A DNA stretch of 64,000 nt from Bradyrhizobium sp. WSM3983 (GTDB lineage Bacteria; Pseudomonadota; Alphaproteobacteria; Rhizobiales; Xanthobacteraceae): positions 61,349-125,348 of the forward strand of contig NZ_AXAY01000029.1 in assembly GCF_000473045.1 (NCBI RefSeq), in the 5' to 3' direction. How positions within the stretch are numbered: position 1 is the stretch's first letter; the number at the start of each line of letters is the position of its first letter. A program made the translations under genes and the position numbers. Shown here one piece after another: positions 10,535 through 18,111 of the stretch. Under the pieces are notes generated by a model that worked only from the letters and a program-made list of their open reading frames with translations, made no database searches and was not told the DNA's origin.

Positions 10535-11004
10535 TTTGCATCAAATCCCTTGTTGAGGGCCGCGCGTGTGATGTTGAGCAGCTTGCCGGTCTCCAACAGG
10601 CTCTTGAGCTGGGACAGGATCGCGGGCCATCCGTTGGAGACGGCGCCGAGATATTTGCCGCCCTCGATGAAGCCGTCATGCAGCACAGTCAAACGCACGA
10701 CCGGGCCGAAGGGTTCGAGTGTGAAGACGACGCGCGAGATCGGCTCATGGCGCAGCTCTTCATATTTGTGGTGCTTGAAACTGTAGGACAGCCGCCGCGG
10801 CGGATCGGCCTCGAGGATTTCACCGGAATCCGTGACCTCGCCGTCCAGCGAAAGCGCAAAGGGCGCGCCGACCTTCCAGTCGGAGCGAACCTCGGCGCCG
10901 AACCAGTATTGCCTGGTGAATTCGCTCGATGTGAGTGCCTGCCACAGCTTTTCCGGCGTGGTCTCGATGTAGGTGACATAGACGAATTGCGGCTTACTCA
11001 TCAC
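10531..11004 (-). CDS. SRPBCC (AHSA1-like) domain protein, first copy
   Basis: A 157-residue SRPBCC protein with VTYIETTPEKLWQALTSSEFTRQYWFGAEV, GEILEADPPRRLSYSF and LHDGFIEGGKYLGAVSNGWPAILSQLKSLLETG. It follows the ArsR gene with an 11-base overlap and is followed by its paralogue with a 4-base overlap, forming a three-gene operon of a kind widespread in rhizobia and actinobacteria. Ligand unknown. Confidence 0.88.
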   Translation of the reverse strand: MMSKPQFVYVTYIETTPEKLWQALTSSEFTRQYWFGAEVRSDWKVGAPFALSLDGEVTDSGEILEADPPRRLSYSFKHHKYEELRHEPISRVVFTLEPFGPVVRLTVLHDGFIEGGKYLGAVSNGWPAILSQLKSLLETGKLLNITRAALNKGFDAK

Positions 11005-11308
11005 GCTTCTCCAACTGGCGTTTCAACTCGCTGAGCGCGGCGAGCTTGCCGCGCTCGAATTTCCTGATCCAGCGCTCGCCGATCTGGTGGATCGGCACCG
11101 GGTTGAGATAGTGCAGCTTCTCGCGACCACGCTTGATGGTCGTGACCAGATTGGCCTCTTCCAGGATGACCAGGTGTTTTGTCACCGCCTGGCGCGTCAT
11201 CTCCAGGCCTTCGCAAAGCTCGTTCAGCGTCTGGCCGTTCCTGGCGTGAAGTCGGTCCAGCAGCGACCGTCGCGATGCATCGGCGAGCGCTTTGAAGACC
11301 TCATCCAT
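10994..11308 (-). CDS. ArsR-family regulator of the SRPBCC operon
   Basis: A 104-residue winged-helix regulator. MDEVFKALADASRRSLLDRL is the classic ArsR start, followed by LNELCEGLEMTRQAVTKHLVILEEANLV (recognition helix) and the wing KRGREKLHYLNPVPI. There are no metal-binding cysteines in the helix 3 position. The ATG at 11308 starts the conserved domain; a start 18 bases earlier is possible but would leave less room before the operator palindrome at 11323. First gene of an ArsR-SRPBCC-SRPBCC operon and probably autoregulated. Confidence 0.9.
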   Translation of the reverse strand: MDEVFKALADASRRSLLDRLHARNGQTLNELCEGLEMTRQAVTKHLVILEEANLVTTIKRGREKLHYLNPVPIHQIGERWIRKFERGKLAALSELKRQLEKRDE

Positions 11309-11322
11309 GGTAGCGATAATAG

Positions 11323-11338
11323 GCAACCATATGGTTGC
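11323..11338. promoter_or_regulatory. Perfect palindrome GCAACCATATGGTTGC upstream of ArsR operon
   Basis: A 16-base perfect inverted repeat lies 15 bases upstream of the regulator's ATG, inside the expected promoter. The symmetrical sequence and position fit the binding site of the adjacent dimeric ArsR protein. Confidence 0.75.
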
Positions 11339-11423
11339 ATGTCAAGTGGTGTCTTTGGCGCCCGCAAATGGCTGTGCTAACCTTGAAGCTCAGCCAACGC
11401 AGATTGGTTCCGGGAGGACTTTG

Positions 11424-12869
11424 ATGTTCCGTTGCGTCTTGACTGCAGCCGCCCTCGTCCTTTTCGCCGGTAGCGCTTTCGTTCACGCCCAGAAGCAGAG
11501 CATCGGTGCGCCGCCTGAGGCGTCCAACATGAAGCTCATGGGCACCAACGATCTCCAGGCGCGTAGCGCCTATCAGCCGACCATCCATCACCAGGGCGAC
11601 CGCTGGATCGCCTATATCGGCCACCACGGTGGCACCGATGACGTGCCGGCGCCCGTCAATCCGATGACGGGCAACGCCGAGCCGAACGGCACCTCGATCG
11701 TCGATGTCACCGATCCCGCGCATCCCAAATATCTCAGGCATCTGCCGGGGCAGGAGGGAAAATACGAATCCGGCGGAGCACAGATGGTGCGCGTGTGCGA
11801 CGGCAAGACCTTGCCAAAGGGCGATCCCAACGCAGTCTACATGCTGCGCACCTTCGGCAGTGAGGCGCATGAGATCTGGAACGTCGCCGATCCCGCCAAT
11901 CCTGCGCTGATTACGCGCATCGGCGGCTTGAAGGATACGCACAAGAGCTGGTGGGAATGCGACACAGGCATTGCCTATCTCGTCTCGGGCGCGCCGGACT
12001 GGCGCACGCGGCGCATGACGCAAATCTACGATCTCTCTGATCCCGCGCATCCGCAAAAAATCCGCGACTTCGGTCTGCCCGGTCAGGAGCCAGGATCGAC
12101 CGGCGCTGTGCCGACCGAACTGCATGGGCCGATCTCGACCGGGCCGAACGGCAACCGCGTCTATTTCGGTTACGGCACCAACAAGGGCGGCATCTTGCAG
12201 ATCGTCGATCGCGAAAAGCTCTTGAACGGACCGAAGGAGCCGACGCCGGACAATCTGCGCTATCCCGAGATCTCGCGGCTGCCGATGTCGGCGTTCAACG
12301 GCGCCCACACCACGTTTCCGATGCTCGACATGCCGGTTGCGGAATTCGCCGCGGACAAGGACGGCAAGACCCGCGACATCGTCATGATCGTCGACGAGGC
12401 GATTTTGAACGAATGCGGCGAGGCGCGGCAGATGGTGTGGTTCGCCGACGTCACCACCGAAACGCGGCCGATGATGATCTCGAGCTACACGGTGCCGGAG
12501 GCGAGCGGGCAGTTCTGCCAGCGCGGCGGCCGCTTCGGCTCGCATTCCTCGAACGAGAGCATGGCGCCGGTCTACTACAAGAAAATGGCCTTCATCGCCT
12601 TCTTCAATGCAGGCGTGCGCGCGCTCGACATCCGCGATCCCTATCATCCCAAGGAAATCGGCTACTTCATTCCTGCGATCACGCCGGCCACCGACAAGCG
12701 CTGCATTCCGGTCGAGGGCGGCGAGCGTTGCAAGGTCGCAATCCAGACCAACAATGTCGAGACCGACGACCGCGGCTACATCTACATCGTCGACCGCGCC
12801 AACACCGGCCTGCACATTCTCGAGCTGACCGGGCCGGCACGCGCCGTCGCCGGCCTGCCGAAGAACTGA
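11424..12869 (+). CDS. Secreted LVIVD-repeat beta-propeller-like protein
   Basis: A 481-residue exported protein. The signal peptide FRCVLTAAALVLFAGSAFVHAQ ends near residue 24. The body carries repeated motifs of the LVIVD type: TSIVDVTDPAHPKYLRHL, EIWNVADPANPALITRIGG, QIYDLSDPAHPQKIRDFG, LDIRDPYHPKEIGYF and IYIVDRANTGLHILEL. Such repeats probably form a beta-propeller in the periplasm or outside the cell; no enzymatic role is assigned. ATG 11424 follows GGGAGGA. The next gene begins two bases after the stop, so the two are co-transcribed. Confidence 0.88.
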   Translation: MFRCVLTAAALVLFAGSAFVHAQKQSIGAPPEASNMKLMGTNDLQARSAYQPTIHHQGDRWIAYIGHHGGTDDVPAPVNPMTGNAEPNGTSIVDVTDPAHPKYLRHLPGQEGKYESGGAQMVRVCDGKTLPKGDPNAVYMLRTFGSEAHEIWNVADPANPALITRIGGLKDTHKSWWECDTGIAYLVSGAPDWRTRRMTQIYDLSDPAHPQKIRDFGLPGQEPGSTGAVPTELHGPISTGPNGNRVYFGYGTNKGGILQIVDREKLLNGPKEPTPDNLRYPEISRLPMSAFNGAHTTFPMLDMPVAEFAADKDGKTRDIVMIVDEAILNECGEARQMVWFADVTTETRPMMISSYTVPEASGQFCQRGGRFGSHSSNESMAPVYYKKMAFIAFFNAGVRALDIRDPYHPKEIGYFIPAITPATDKRCIPVEGGERCKVAIQTNNVETDDRGYIYIVDRANTGLHILELTGPARAVAGLPKN

Positions 12870-12871
12870 CG

Positions 12872-13417
12872 ATGCGGCGCGCGGCGACGATAGCGCTTGT
12901 CCTTGCCGCGCTAGGCGCGTCCGGCGTCGGGGCCTATCAGCTTGCGCCGCAGGCTACGCCGACATCCGCGCATTGGCGTGAGCTTGCCTGGCCGTTTCCG
13001 CGCGATGGCTGGCCTGCGGGCCGTGCGTTTCGCTGCGAGGGAGGTGCTTGCGACGGCGCCGAGCTCTATGTCCGCGCCAAGCGCGGCTTCTGCAATTGCG
13101 ATAGCGGCGTCGCCGATGACGACGAGGTCGATCGTGTGGCCGATATCGATCTGATCACGCCGCGCTTTGCGGCGACCGCGCCGGGCGAGGTGGTGCATGT
13201 CGGCGAGCTGCGCGGTCGTGCGCGGCGCTATGATCTCGCCATCTATGACGGAGCCAGCCACGCCGCGGCTGGTATCGCCGTCTCACGGCGCTGCGATCTC
13301 TTCGTTGCGGCGGCGCAGGGGCGGGGCGACGCCAACGCGATGCAGCATGCGGCGCTCGCATTCCTGGAGACGCAGGAGATGAAGGCGTGGGTGACAGCGG
13401 CGCTGGACGGAAACTGA
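12872..13417 (+). CDS. Exported hypothetical protein paired with the LVIVD protein
   Basis: A 181-residue protein with an N-terminal signal or anchor (RAATIALVLAALGASGVGAYQ). The mature part has a four-cysteine cluster (FRCEGGACDG and KRGFCNCDSG) likely to form disulfides in the periplasm, followed by DEVDRVADIDLITPRF and an acidic/aromatic C-terminus. I do not recognise a named family. It begins two bases after the LVIVD gene stop, so the two products probably act together outside the cytoplasm. Confidence 0.75.
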   Translation: MRRAATIALVLAALGASGVGAYQLAPQATPTSAHWRELAWPFPRDGWPAGRAFRCEGGACDGAELYVRAKRGFCNCDSGVADDDEVDRVADIDLITPRFAATAPGEVVHVGELRGRARRYDLAIYDGASHAAAGIAVSRRCDLFVAAAQGRGDANAMQHAALAFLETQEMKAWVTAALDGN

Positions 13418-13465
13418 GTGCCATGCATTAATACGAGCAAGCGCCCCCCAGCTTGAGTCCCCATC

Positions 13466-14086
13466 ATGATGTCCATGCAAGCCTATCTCGCCTTCGTCGC
13501 CGCCTGCATTGCGCTCGCGCTGCTGCCGGGGCCGATCGTCACCCTCGTCATCGCCAACGGCTTGCGCCACGGCACGCGCGCGGCGCTGACCAACATTCTC
13601 GGCGTGCAGGTGGGGCTGCTGATCGTGATTGGCATCCTTGCGGTGGGCCTCACCTCGCTCATGGCAACAATGGGCTATTGGTTCAACTGGGTGCGCTTTG
13701 CCGGCGCGGCCTATCTGGTCTGGCTCGGCATCAAGCTGATCCGCTCTCCGGTCGAGGGCGTCGACACCGACGCGCCACCGCCTCCCCCTCGCGGTGGCTT
13801 CCTTTTGCAGGGCTTCGTCGTGGCGTTGTTGAACCCCAAGCTGCTTGTGTTCTTCGGCGCGTTCATTCCGCAATTCATGGACATGAGCAAGGATCATCTG
13901 TCGCAGGTCCTGGTGCTCGGCATCACCTTCATGGTGCTCGCCGGCTTGACGGACGGGATCTACGCGCTGCTTGCCGGTCAGGCCCGCAGCTTTTTCTCGG
14001 CCCGACGCACCCGCATGATGTCGCGCGTGTCCGGCGGCTTCATGATCGGCGGCGGCATTTGGCTGGCGCTGACCCGGGCCAAATGA
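13466..14086 (+). CDS. LysE/RhtB family amino-acid exporter
   Basis: A 206-residue inner-membrane exporter with six hydrophobic segments. The LysE signature is ALALLPGPIVTLVIANGLRHGTRAALTNILGVQVG, then YLVWLGIKLIRSP and the conserved LNPKLLVFFGAFIPQFM. Predicted to expel amino acids or related small molecules with proton exchange; substrate unknown. Starts with adjacent ATG codons at 13466 and 13469. A second member of the family is at 27746-28357. Confidence 0.9.
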   Translation: MMSMQAYLAFVAACIALALLPGPIVTLVIANGLRHGTRAALTNILGVQVGLLIVIGILAVGLTSLMATMGYWFNWVRFAGAAYLVWLGIKLIRSPVEGVDTDAPPPPPRGGFLLQGFVVALLNPKLLVFFGAFIPQFMDMSKDHLSQVLVLGITFMVLAGLTDGIYALLAGQARSFFSARRTRMMSRVSGGFMIGGGIWLALTRAK

Positions 14087-14110
14087 GCTGGCAGCCCAGT
14101 TGAATCTTCG

Positions 14111-14932
14111 TCACGGGCGGTGCGTCCAAGGGACCAGCCGCTCCGCGCGCAGCTCGATTTCGATCTCCGCAAAGATCCGCGCCAGCCGCTCCGCCCATTG
14201 CTGCTGGCCGGATTGATCCGCGATCAGATCCTGGCGGATCTCGATGCCGGTGTTGACGAGGCCGCGGGCCTCGCCGTGGACGGGGATGGTGTAGTCGCTG
14301 AGATCGCTCACCGCATAGGGTTCGTTGTCGCCGACGACGAGATCGCCCTCGGCGCGCAGATGTTTTAGCAGCAGCTTCGGCAGCACGGTGTCGCGATTGT
14401 AGAGCGCGCCAATGTGCCAGGGCCGCGCGACGCCGGCATAAACAGGCGTGAAACTATGCAGCGACACCAGCACCGTCGGCCGCTTGGCGTGTACCCGTCT
14501 GTCGATCGCCGCGTCGATGCGATGATGATAGGGCTCGAAGATCTCGCGCCGCCTTGCCGCGCGCTCGCCGTCCGAAATGCCCTCGTTGCGCGGGATCGCC
14601 GTCGCCTCGGAAATGACAGGGATCGAGCTCGCAACGCCAGGCGAGCGATTGCAATCGATCACGAGCCGCGAGTAGCGCTGCGCGATCAGGTGTGCATCCA
14701 GCATTTTTGCGAGTCGCTCGACGACGCCGGCGATGCCGATGTCCCAGGCGATGTGCCGGGTCAATTCGCTGTCGGAGACGCCGAGATCTCCGAGCGCGCG
14801 CGGCAAAATCCGGCCGTAATGGTCCGATGTGAGCAGGAAGGGTGATGCTCCCACCGCATTCACCTCATGCACTGGCGGAATATCGCCTTCGCCAAGGAGT
14901 TGATCCGTCGCCTCGGCTGTGTCTAAAGCCAT
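14111..14932 (-). CDS. N-formylglutamate amidohydrolase family protein
   Basis: A 273-residue enzyme of the FGase family (histidine degradation: N-formylglutamate to glutamate and formate) or one of its generalised relatives. Motifs are LLTSDHYGRILPRAL, the DIGIAG segment, LVIDCNRSPG, EIFEPYHHRIDAAI and LVSLHSFTPVY, followed by GDNEPYAVSDLSDYTIPVHGEARG. No other hut genes are near, so substrate assignment is by family only. It is divergent from the transglutaminase at 15025. Confidence 0.88.
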   Translation of the reverse strand: MALDTAEATDQLLGEGDIPPVHEVNAVGASPFLLTSDHYGRILPRALGDLGVSDSELTRHIAWDIGIAGVVERLAKMLDAHLIAQRYSRLVIDCNRSPGVASSIPVISEATAIPRNEGISDGERAARRREIFEPYHHRIDAAIDRRVHAKRPTVLVSLHSFTPVYAGVARPWHIGALYNRDTVLPKLLLKHLRAEGDLVVGDNEPYAVSDLSDYTIPVHGEARGLVNTGIEIRQDLIADQSGQQQWAERLARIFAEIEIELRAERLVPWTHRP

Positions 14933-15024
14933 CCCGATTGCCTATGGAAAAAGCAGTCGCCCCGGAAATTGGGCAAAGAATCGCTATAAATGGGCCTGCC
15001 CAAAATCACCATGATCTCCAGACG

Positions 15025-15936
15025 ATGCCGCTGCTGACGATTCATCACAAGACCGAATATCGCTACAATCGTCCCGTGGCCTTTGGCGAACACAGATTCA
15101 TGCTGCGTCCAAGCGACGGTCATGATTTGCGTGTGCTCGACTCCAAGCTCAGGATCTCGCCGGAGCCGATGTCGCTGCGCTGGATCCACGACGTGTTCGG
15201 CAATTCGGTCGCGATCGCTGATTTCGATGGGCGCGCGGATAGGCTGATCTTCGACTGGCATGTCACTGTCGAGCACAATCCGGTGGAAGAGTTCGCGCTG
15301 ACGCCGGATGATCCCGCCTACTTCTATCCCTTCGTCTATGCCGACGCAGAACTCCCCGATGTCGTCCAGTACATCTCGCCGCAATACCCCGATCCCGAGG
15401 GCAAGATCGCGGAATGGGCGCGCGGCTTTCTCGATGGCACCGCGCCGTCGCCGACATTCGAAATCCTGAGCCGCATCACGCACGCCATCCGCAAGCAGTT
15501 CAAATACCGCAGGCGTCACGAGCCCGGCACGCAAGCCCCGTGCGATACGTTGCAGTGGGGCACCGGCACCTGCCGCGACTATGCGCTGTTCATGATCGAG
15601 GCGCTGCGCCGTCTCGGCATCGCCGCGCGCTTCGTCTCCGGCTACATCTTCGTGCCCGAGGACATCGCGCAGCACCATGTCGGCGGCGGCTCGACCCACG
15701 CCTGGGTGCAGGTCTATCTGCCGAGCGCGGGCTGGATCGAGTTCGATCCGACCAACGGCATCGTCGGCACCCGCGATCTCATCCGCGTCGCCGTGGCGCG
15801 TGACCCGCGCCAGGCCATCCCGCTGCACGGCATCTACATCGGCACCCAGGACGCCTTCGATGTCATGGAGGTGAGTATCAGGGTGGTCTTGGACGAGGAA
15901 CGCAGCGGCGAGGAGCTGGAAGCGGAGGTTTTGTAA
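15025..15936 (+). CDS. Transglutaminase-like cysteine peptidase family protein
   Basis: A 303-residue protein with the bacterial transglutaminase N-terminal domain (MPLLTIHHKTEYRYNRPVAFGEHRFMLRP) and a transglutaminase core. The catalytic Cys is in WGTGTCRDYALFMIEALRRLGI, His in GGSTHAWVQVYLP and Asp in WIEFDPTNGIVG. These proteins are often encoded beside alpha-E/circularly permuted ATP-grasp genes, which are absent here. Probably a cytosolic amide hydrolase or ligase of unknown substrate. The start is placed at the conserved MPLLTIHH; a much longer reading frame is open upstream but unlike the family. Confidence 0.88.
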   Translation: MPLLTIHHKTEYRYNRPVAFGEHRFMLRPSDGHDLRVLDSKLRISPEPMSLRWIHDVFGNSVAIADFDGRADRLIFDWHVTVEHNPVEEFALTPDDPAYFYPFVYADAELPDVVQYISPQYPDPEGKIAEWARGFLDGTAPSPTFEILSRITHAIRKQFKYRRRHEPGTQAPCDTLQWGTGTCRDYALFMIEALRRLGIAARFVSGYIFVPEDIAQHHVGGGSTHAWVQVYLPSAGWIEFDPTNGIVGTRDLIRVAVARDPRQAIPLHGIYIGTQDAFDVMEVSIRVVLDEERSGEELEAEVL

Positions 15937-15981
15937 ATCTGCCGCGATTTGCACGTTGCTGATTGGCGGCTATAGAAGGCC

Positions 15982-16380
15982 ATGACCTCCGATCGTCTCT
16001 TCGTCTACGGCACCCTGATGCGCGGCTTCGACCATCCGATGGCGCGGCTGCTGGCGCAGCATGCGGATTTTCTGGGTGAGGCGACCTGTCGTGGCCGGCT
16101 CGTGCTGGTGAAGCATTATCCGGGATTGCTGCTGTCCGACGCGTCATCGGACGTCGTTCATGGCGAGCTCTTCCATTTGCGCGCAGGCGATGAGCTCCTG
16201 GGCGAGCTGGATATGTACGAAGCTTGCGGTGAGGGATTTCCGGAGCCGACGGAATATTTGCGCCAGCTGATTGACGTGACCGGCGCGGCCGGCACGACTG
16301 GGCCGGCCTGGACTTATGTCTACAACTGGCCCGTCACTGATCTGCCGCGTATCGAGTCCGGCCGCTTTCTCGACCACTAG
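15982..16380 (+). CDS. Gamma-glutamylcyclotransferase family protein
   Basis: A 132-residue GGCT-like protein (AIG2 fold). The substrate loop is FVYGTLMRGFDHPMARLL and the acidic catalytic region is GELDMYEACGEGFPEPTEYLRQ. It would cleave gamma-glutamyl amines or dipeptides to 5-oxoproline, by family. It lies 45 bases after the transglutaminase and is convergent with the Cld-family gene, with a 4-base overlap of the ends. Confidence 0.87.
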   Translation: MTSDRLFVYGTLMRGFDHPMARLLAQHADFLGEATCRGRLVLVKHYPGLLLSDASSDVVHGELFHLRAGDELLGELDMYEACGEGFPEPTEYLRQLIDVTGAAGTTGPAWTYVYNWPVTDLPRIESGRFLDH

Positions 16381-16940
16381 GCCGACAGCACTTCCTTCAC
16401 CACGCGCACGTCGACCTCGCGCTCGACATAGGTCCATTCCTCGGTCCGCCTGAGCATTCCGACCAACTCCTCGAACAGCGAGGCATGCGGGGGCGCGAAC
16501 TCGAACCAGGTCAGGAAATCGAAGGGCTCGCCGAGGTCGCGGCAGTGATAGAGCTGGCGTGCGATCGCGGGCAGAAAACGAAGACTGCTCGCGATGTGGT
16601 GCGACTTGTCTTCAAAAATCTTGCGCCGCTCTTCCTGCGTGAGATCCCACCAGGCCTGCGATTTGCGGATCGGGATCAGCGCCGCGTATGTGGCCTCCAG
16701 CCTGCCGAGGCTGGCATGCACACTCGTGAGCTGCTGCTTCTCGGCGCGCTCGGTGTAACGCAGCGTGCTGGAAACACCGACCAGGCGCCACGCGTTGCGC
16801 GAGGGCACCAGCGGCAACGAGACGGCGTTGCCGTCGATCACCGACAGCGCCGGCATGAAGGGCAGGGGCTCGCCTGTGACCGGCGACATCGAGGTCACGC
16901 GCCAACCCCCGCTCTGGCCACCCCGAAAGGTCCTGAACAT
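16377..16940 (-). CDS. Chlorite dismutase (Cld) family protein, short clade-2-like form
   Basis: A 187-residue protein matching the short clade of the chlorite dismutase/DyP-like fold: LVGVSSTLRYTERAEKQQL, ALIPIRKSQAWWDLTQEERRKIFEDKS, LRFLPAIARQLYHCRDLGE and PFDFLTWFEFAPPH. The short (about 180-190 residue) length is that of the dimeric Nitrobacter-type enzymes. The His in LYHCRDLG may be the haem ligand. Whether the distal arginine needed for chlorite breakdown is present cannot be settled without a structure alignment. Probable haem protein of unknown in vivo role. Confidence 0.75.
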   Translation of the reverse strand: MFRTFRGGQSGGWRVTSMSPVTGEPLPFMPALSVIDGNAVSLPLVPSRNAWRLVGVSSTLRYTERAEKQQLTSVHASLGRLEATYAALIPIRKSQAWWDLTQEERRKIFEDKSHHIASSLRFLPAIARQLYHCRDLGEPFDFLTWFEFAPPHASLFEELVGMLRRTEEWTYVEREVDVRVVKEVLSA

Positions 16941-17009
16941 GGCCTATGGAAGCGTGGAACCGTGCGGGGTTCAAGTGGCTCTGTTCGGTCATTCCGGGCT
17001 ATCCGTTCC

Positions 17010-17125
17010 GTCATCCTGAGGTGCTCACACTGCAAAGCAGTGTGAGCCTCGAAGGATAACGGCCGAGATGCAGCCGGGCCGTCGCCCTTCGAGGCTCGCC
17101 GGAGAGGCGAGCACCTCAGGGTGAC
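17010..17125. repeat. Long imperfect inverted repeat (gtcatcctgaggtgctc ... gagcacctcagggtgac)
   Basis: The outer arms gtcatcctgaggtgctc at 17010 and gagcacctcagggtgac ending at 17125 are reverse complements with one mismatch. Within them are two smaller hairpins, cacactgcaaagcagtgtg and ctcgccggagaggcgag. It is an intergenic repeat of the kind common in Bradyrhizobium relatives. Nothing else is seen between 16941 and 17208. Confidence 0.75.
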
Positions 17126-17208
17126 GGTCAAAAATAATCGCTCTTGGCGGTATCCGGGCTGCGGCCCGGAACGACGAGATCGGGACTGAGGCGCGAAGTC
17201 GCGATCTC

Positions 17209-17508
17209 TTAAGCGCTCTTTTTCGGCTTCGACTTCTGCTGCATGTATGAGCGCAGCACCGCATTCATGCGTCGCTGATAGCCCTCTCCCTCGCGCTTGA
17301 AGAAGTCGAGCACGTCCTCGTCGACGCGGATGGAGATGGCCTTCTTTCTAGGCGGCACGACTAGAACGGCGTCTGACCAGTCGACATCGATCGGCACCGC
17401 ATCGGGATCGTTGGCGACGGCCTCAGCAATATCTTCATCGGTCAGTGCGTCGACGCGCGCCCAGTCAGTCTTCCCCTTTCTGGGGAAGTCCCTTGAAACG
17501 ATGGTAAT
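17209..17508 (-). CDS. brnA: BrnA-family antitoxin (start codon uncertain)
   Basis: The frame encodes a BrnA-type antitoxin: KTDWARVDALTDEDIAEAVANDPDAVPID, then a DNA-binding ribbon-helix-helix tail KAISIRVDEDVLDFFKREGEGYQRRMNAVLRSYM. It neutralises BrnT and represses the operon. The frame is open well upstream but no ATG, GTG or TTG lies near the expected N-terminus. The proposed start is ATT at 17508, within the end of brnT; the next in-frame ATG, at 17631, would add about 40 atypical residues. Gene order toxin-then-antitoxin and the overlap fit the family. Confidence 0.8.
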   Translation of the reverse strand: MTIVSRDFPRKGKTDWARVDALTDEDIAEAVANDPDAVPIDVDWSDAVLVVPPRKKAISIRVDEDVLDFFKREGEGYQRRMNAVLRSYMQQKSKPKKSA

Positions 17509-17785
17509 ATTTCTCTCGCTCGTCGCGTTGCGCGCGCCGGACCGAGATGAGCCAGCAGACCGCCCCGCGGAGCGCGCACGCGACTTCCCGCCCGTCGATG
17601 TAACCGAAGATTTGGTACCTGATTTCGTCATTGCGATCCGACCGGCGGATGAAGGTATAGCCGTCGAGAATTCCGCGCGCGTCCTCGAAGTCGATTCTGT
17701 GAGTTCGCAGATTTGTCGCGCGCTTCTTCGGATCCCATCCAAAGTCGCGAACGCCTGCGAACAGCGGCTGCAAATCTTCCGTCAT
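17465..17785 (-). CDS. brnT: BrnT-family ribonuclease toxin
   Basis: A 106-residue RelE-fold toxin. The BrnT signature is FGWDPKKRATNLRTHRIDFEDARGILDG, then RSDRNDEIRYQIFGYIDGREV and WLISVRRAQRDEREKYYHRF, containing the conserved K/R, H and R residues thought to cut mRNA. Overlaps the antitoxin gene by more than 40 bases. The pair probably acts as a stress-activated growth brake; it sits in the backbone part of the window, outside the tRNA-Glu island. Confidence 0.9.
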   Translation of the reverse strand: MTEDLQPLFAGVRDFGWDPKKRATNLRTHRIDFEDARGILDGYTFIRRSDRNDEIRYQIFGYIDGREVACALRGAVCWLISVRRAQRDEREKYYHRFKGLPQKGED

Positions 17786-17872
17786 GGCAAGTTATCCCGA
17801 TGACACCGCATCTTGCCACGCATGAGATTTGCTATGACGTCTGAAGCCGTAGCCGCGACTTCATCGCACTTC

Positions 17873-17882
17873 TGTATATACA
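17873..17882. promoter_or_regulatory. Palindrome TGTATATACA upstream of brnT, in 17786-18111 gap
   Basis: The 326-base gap between brnT and dnaG is more AT-rich around 17865-17905 and holds a perfect 10-base palindrome TGTATATACA followed by TTGTTGTATG. It is a plausible operator for the BrnA ribbon-helix-helix antitoxin or a promoter core. No other gene is seen in the gap. Confidence 0.4.
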
Positions 17883-18111
17883 AACGTAATTGTTGTATGT
17901 CAACGACTACGGTTCCACCAGGAAAAGTTGAAGCTGTGTGCTGCATCGACGGCAGTCTATTAGGTCCGCGTGGGGATTCCGTTGCGAGAGAAATTTCTGG
18001 CCCTGTGAATAGGTCGAATAACCCGGATAACCCACCTAAACCTCACTTCTGGGCAGGCCGCACCTATATCCCTGATCCCTTCGCCCGACTCACCCGGTTT
18101 CGCGCTACACA

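Noticed and set aside
11301..12815. 504-codon minus-strand frame opposite the LVIVD gene
   Set aside because: The plus strand has a signal peptide and clear repeats with ribosome site; the other strand has neither.
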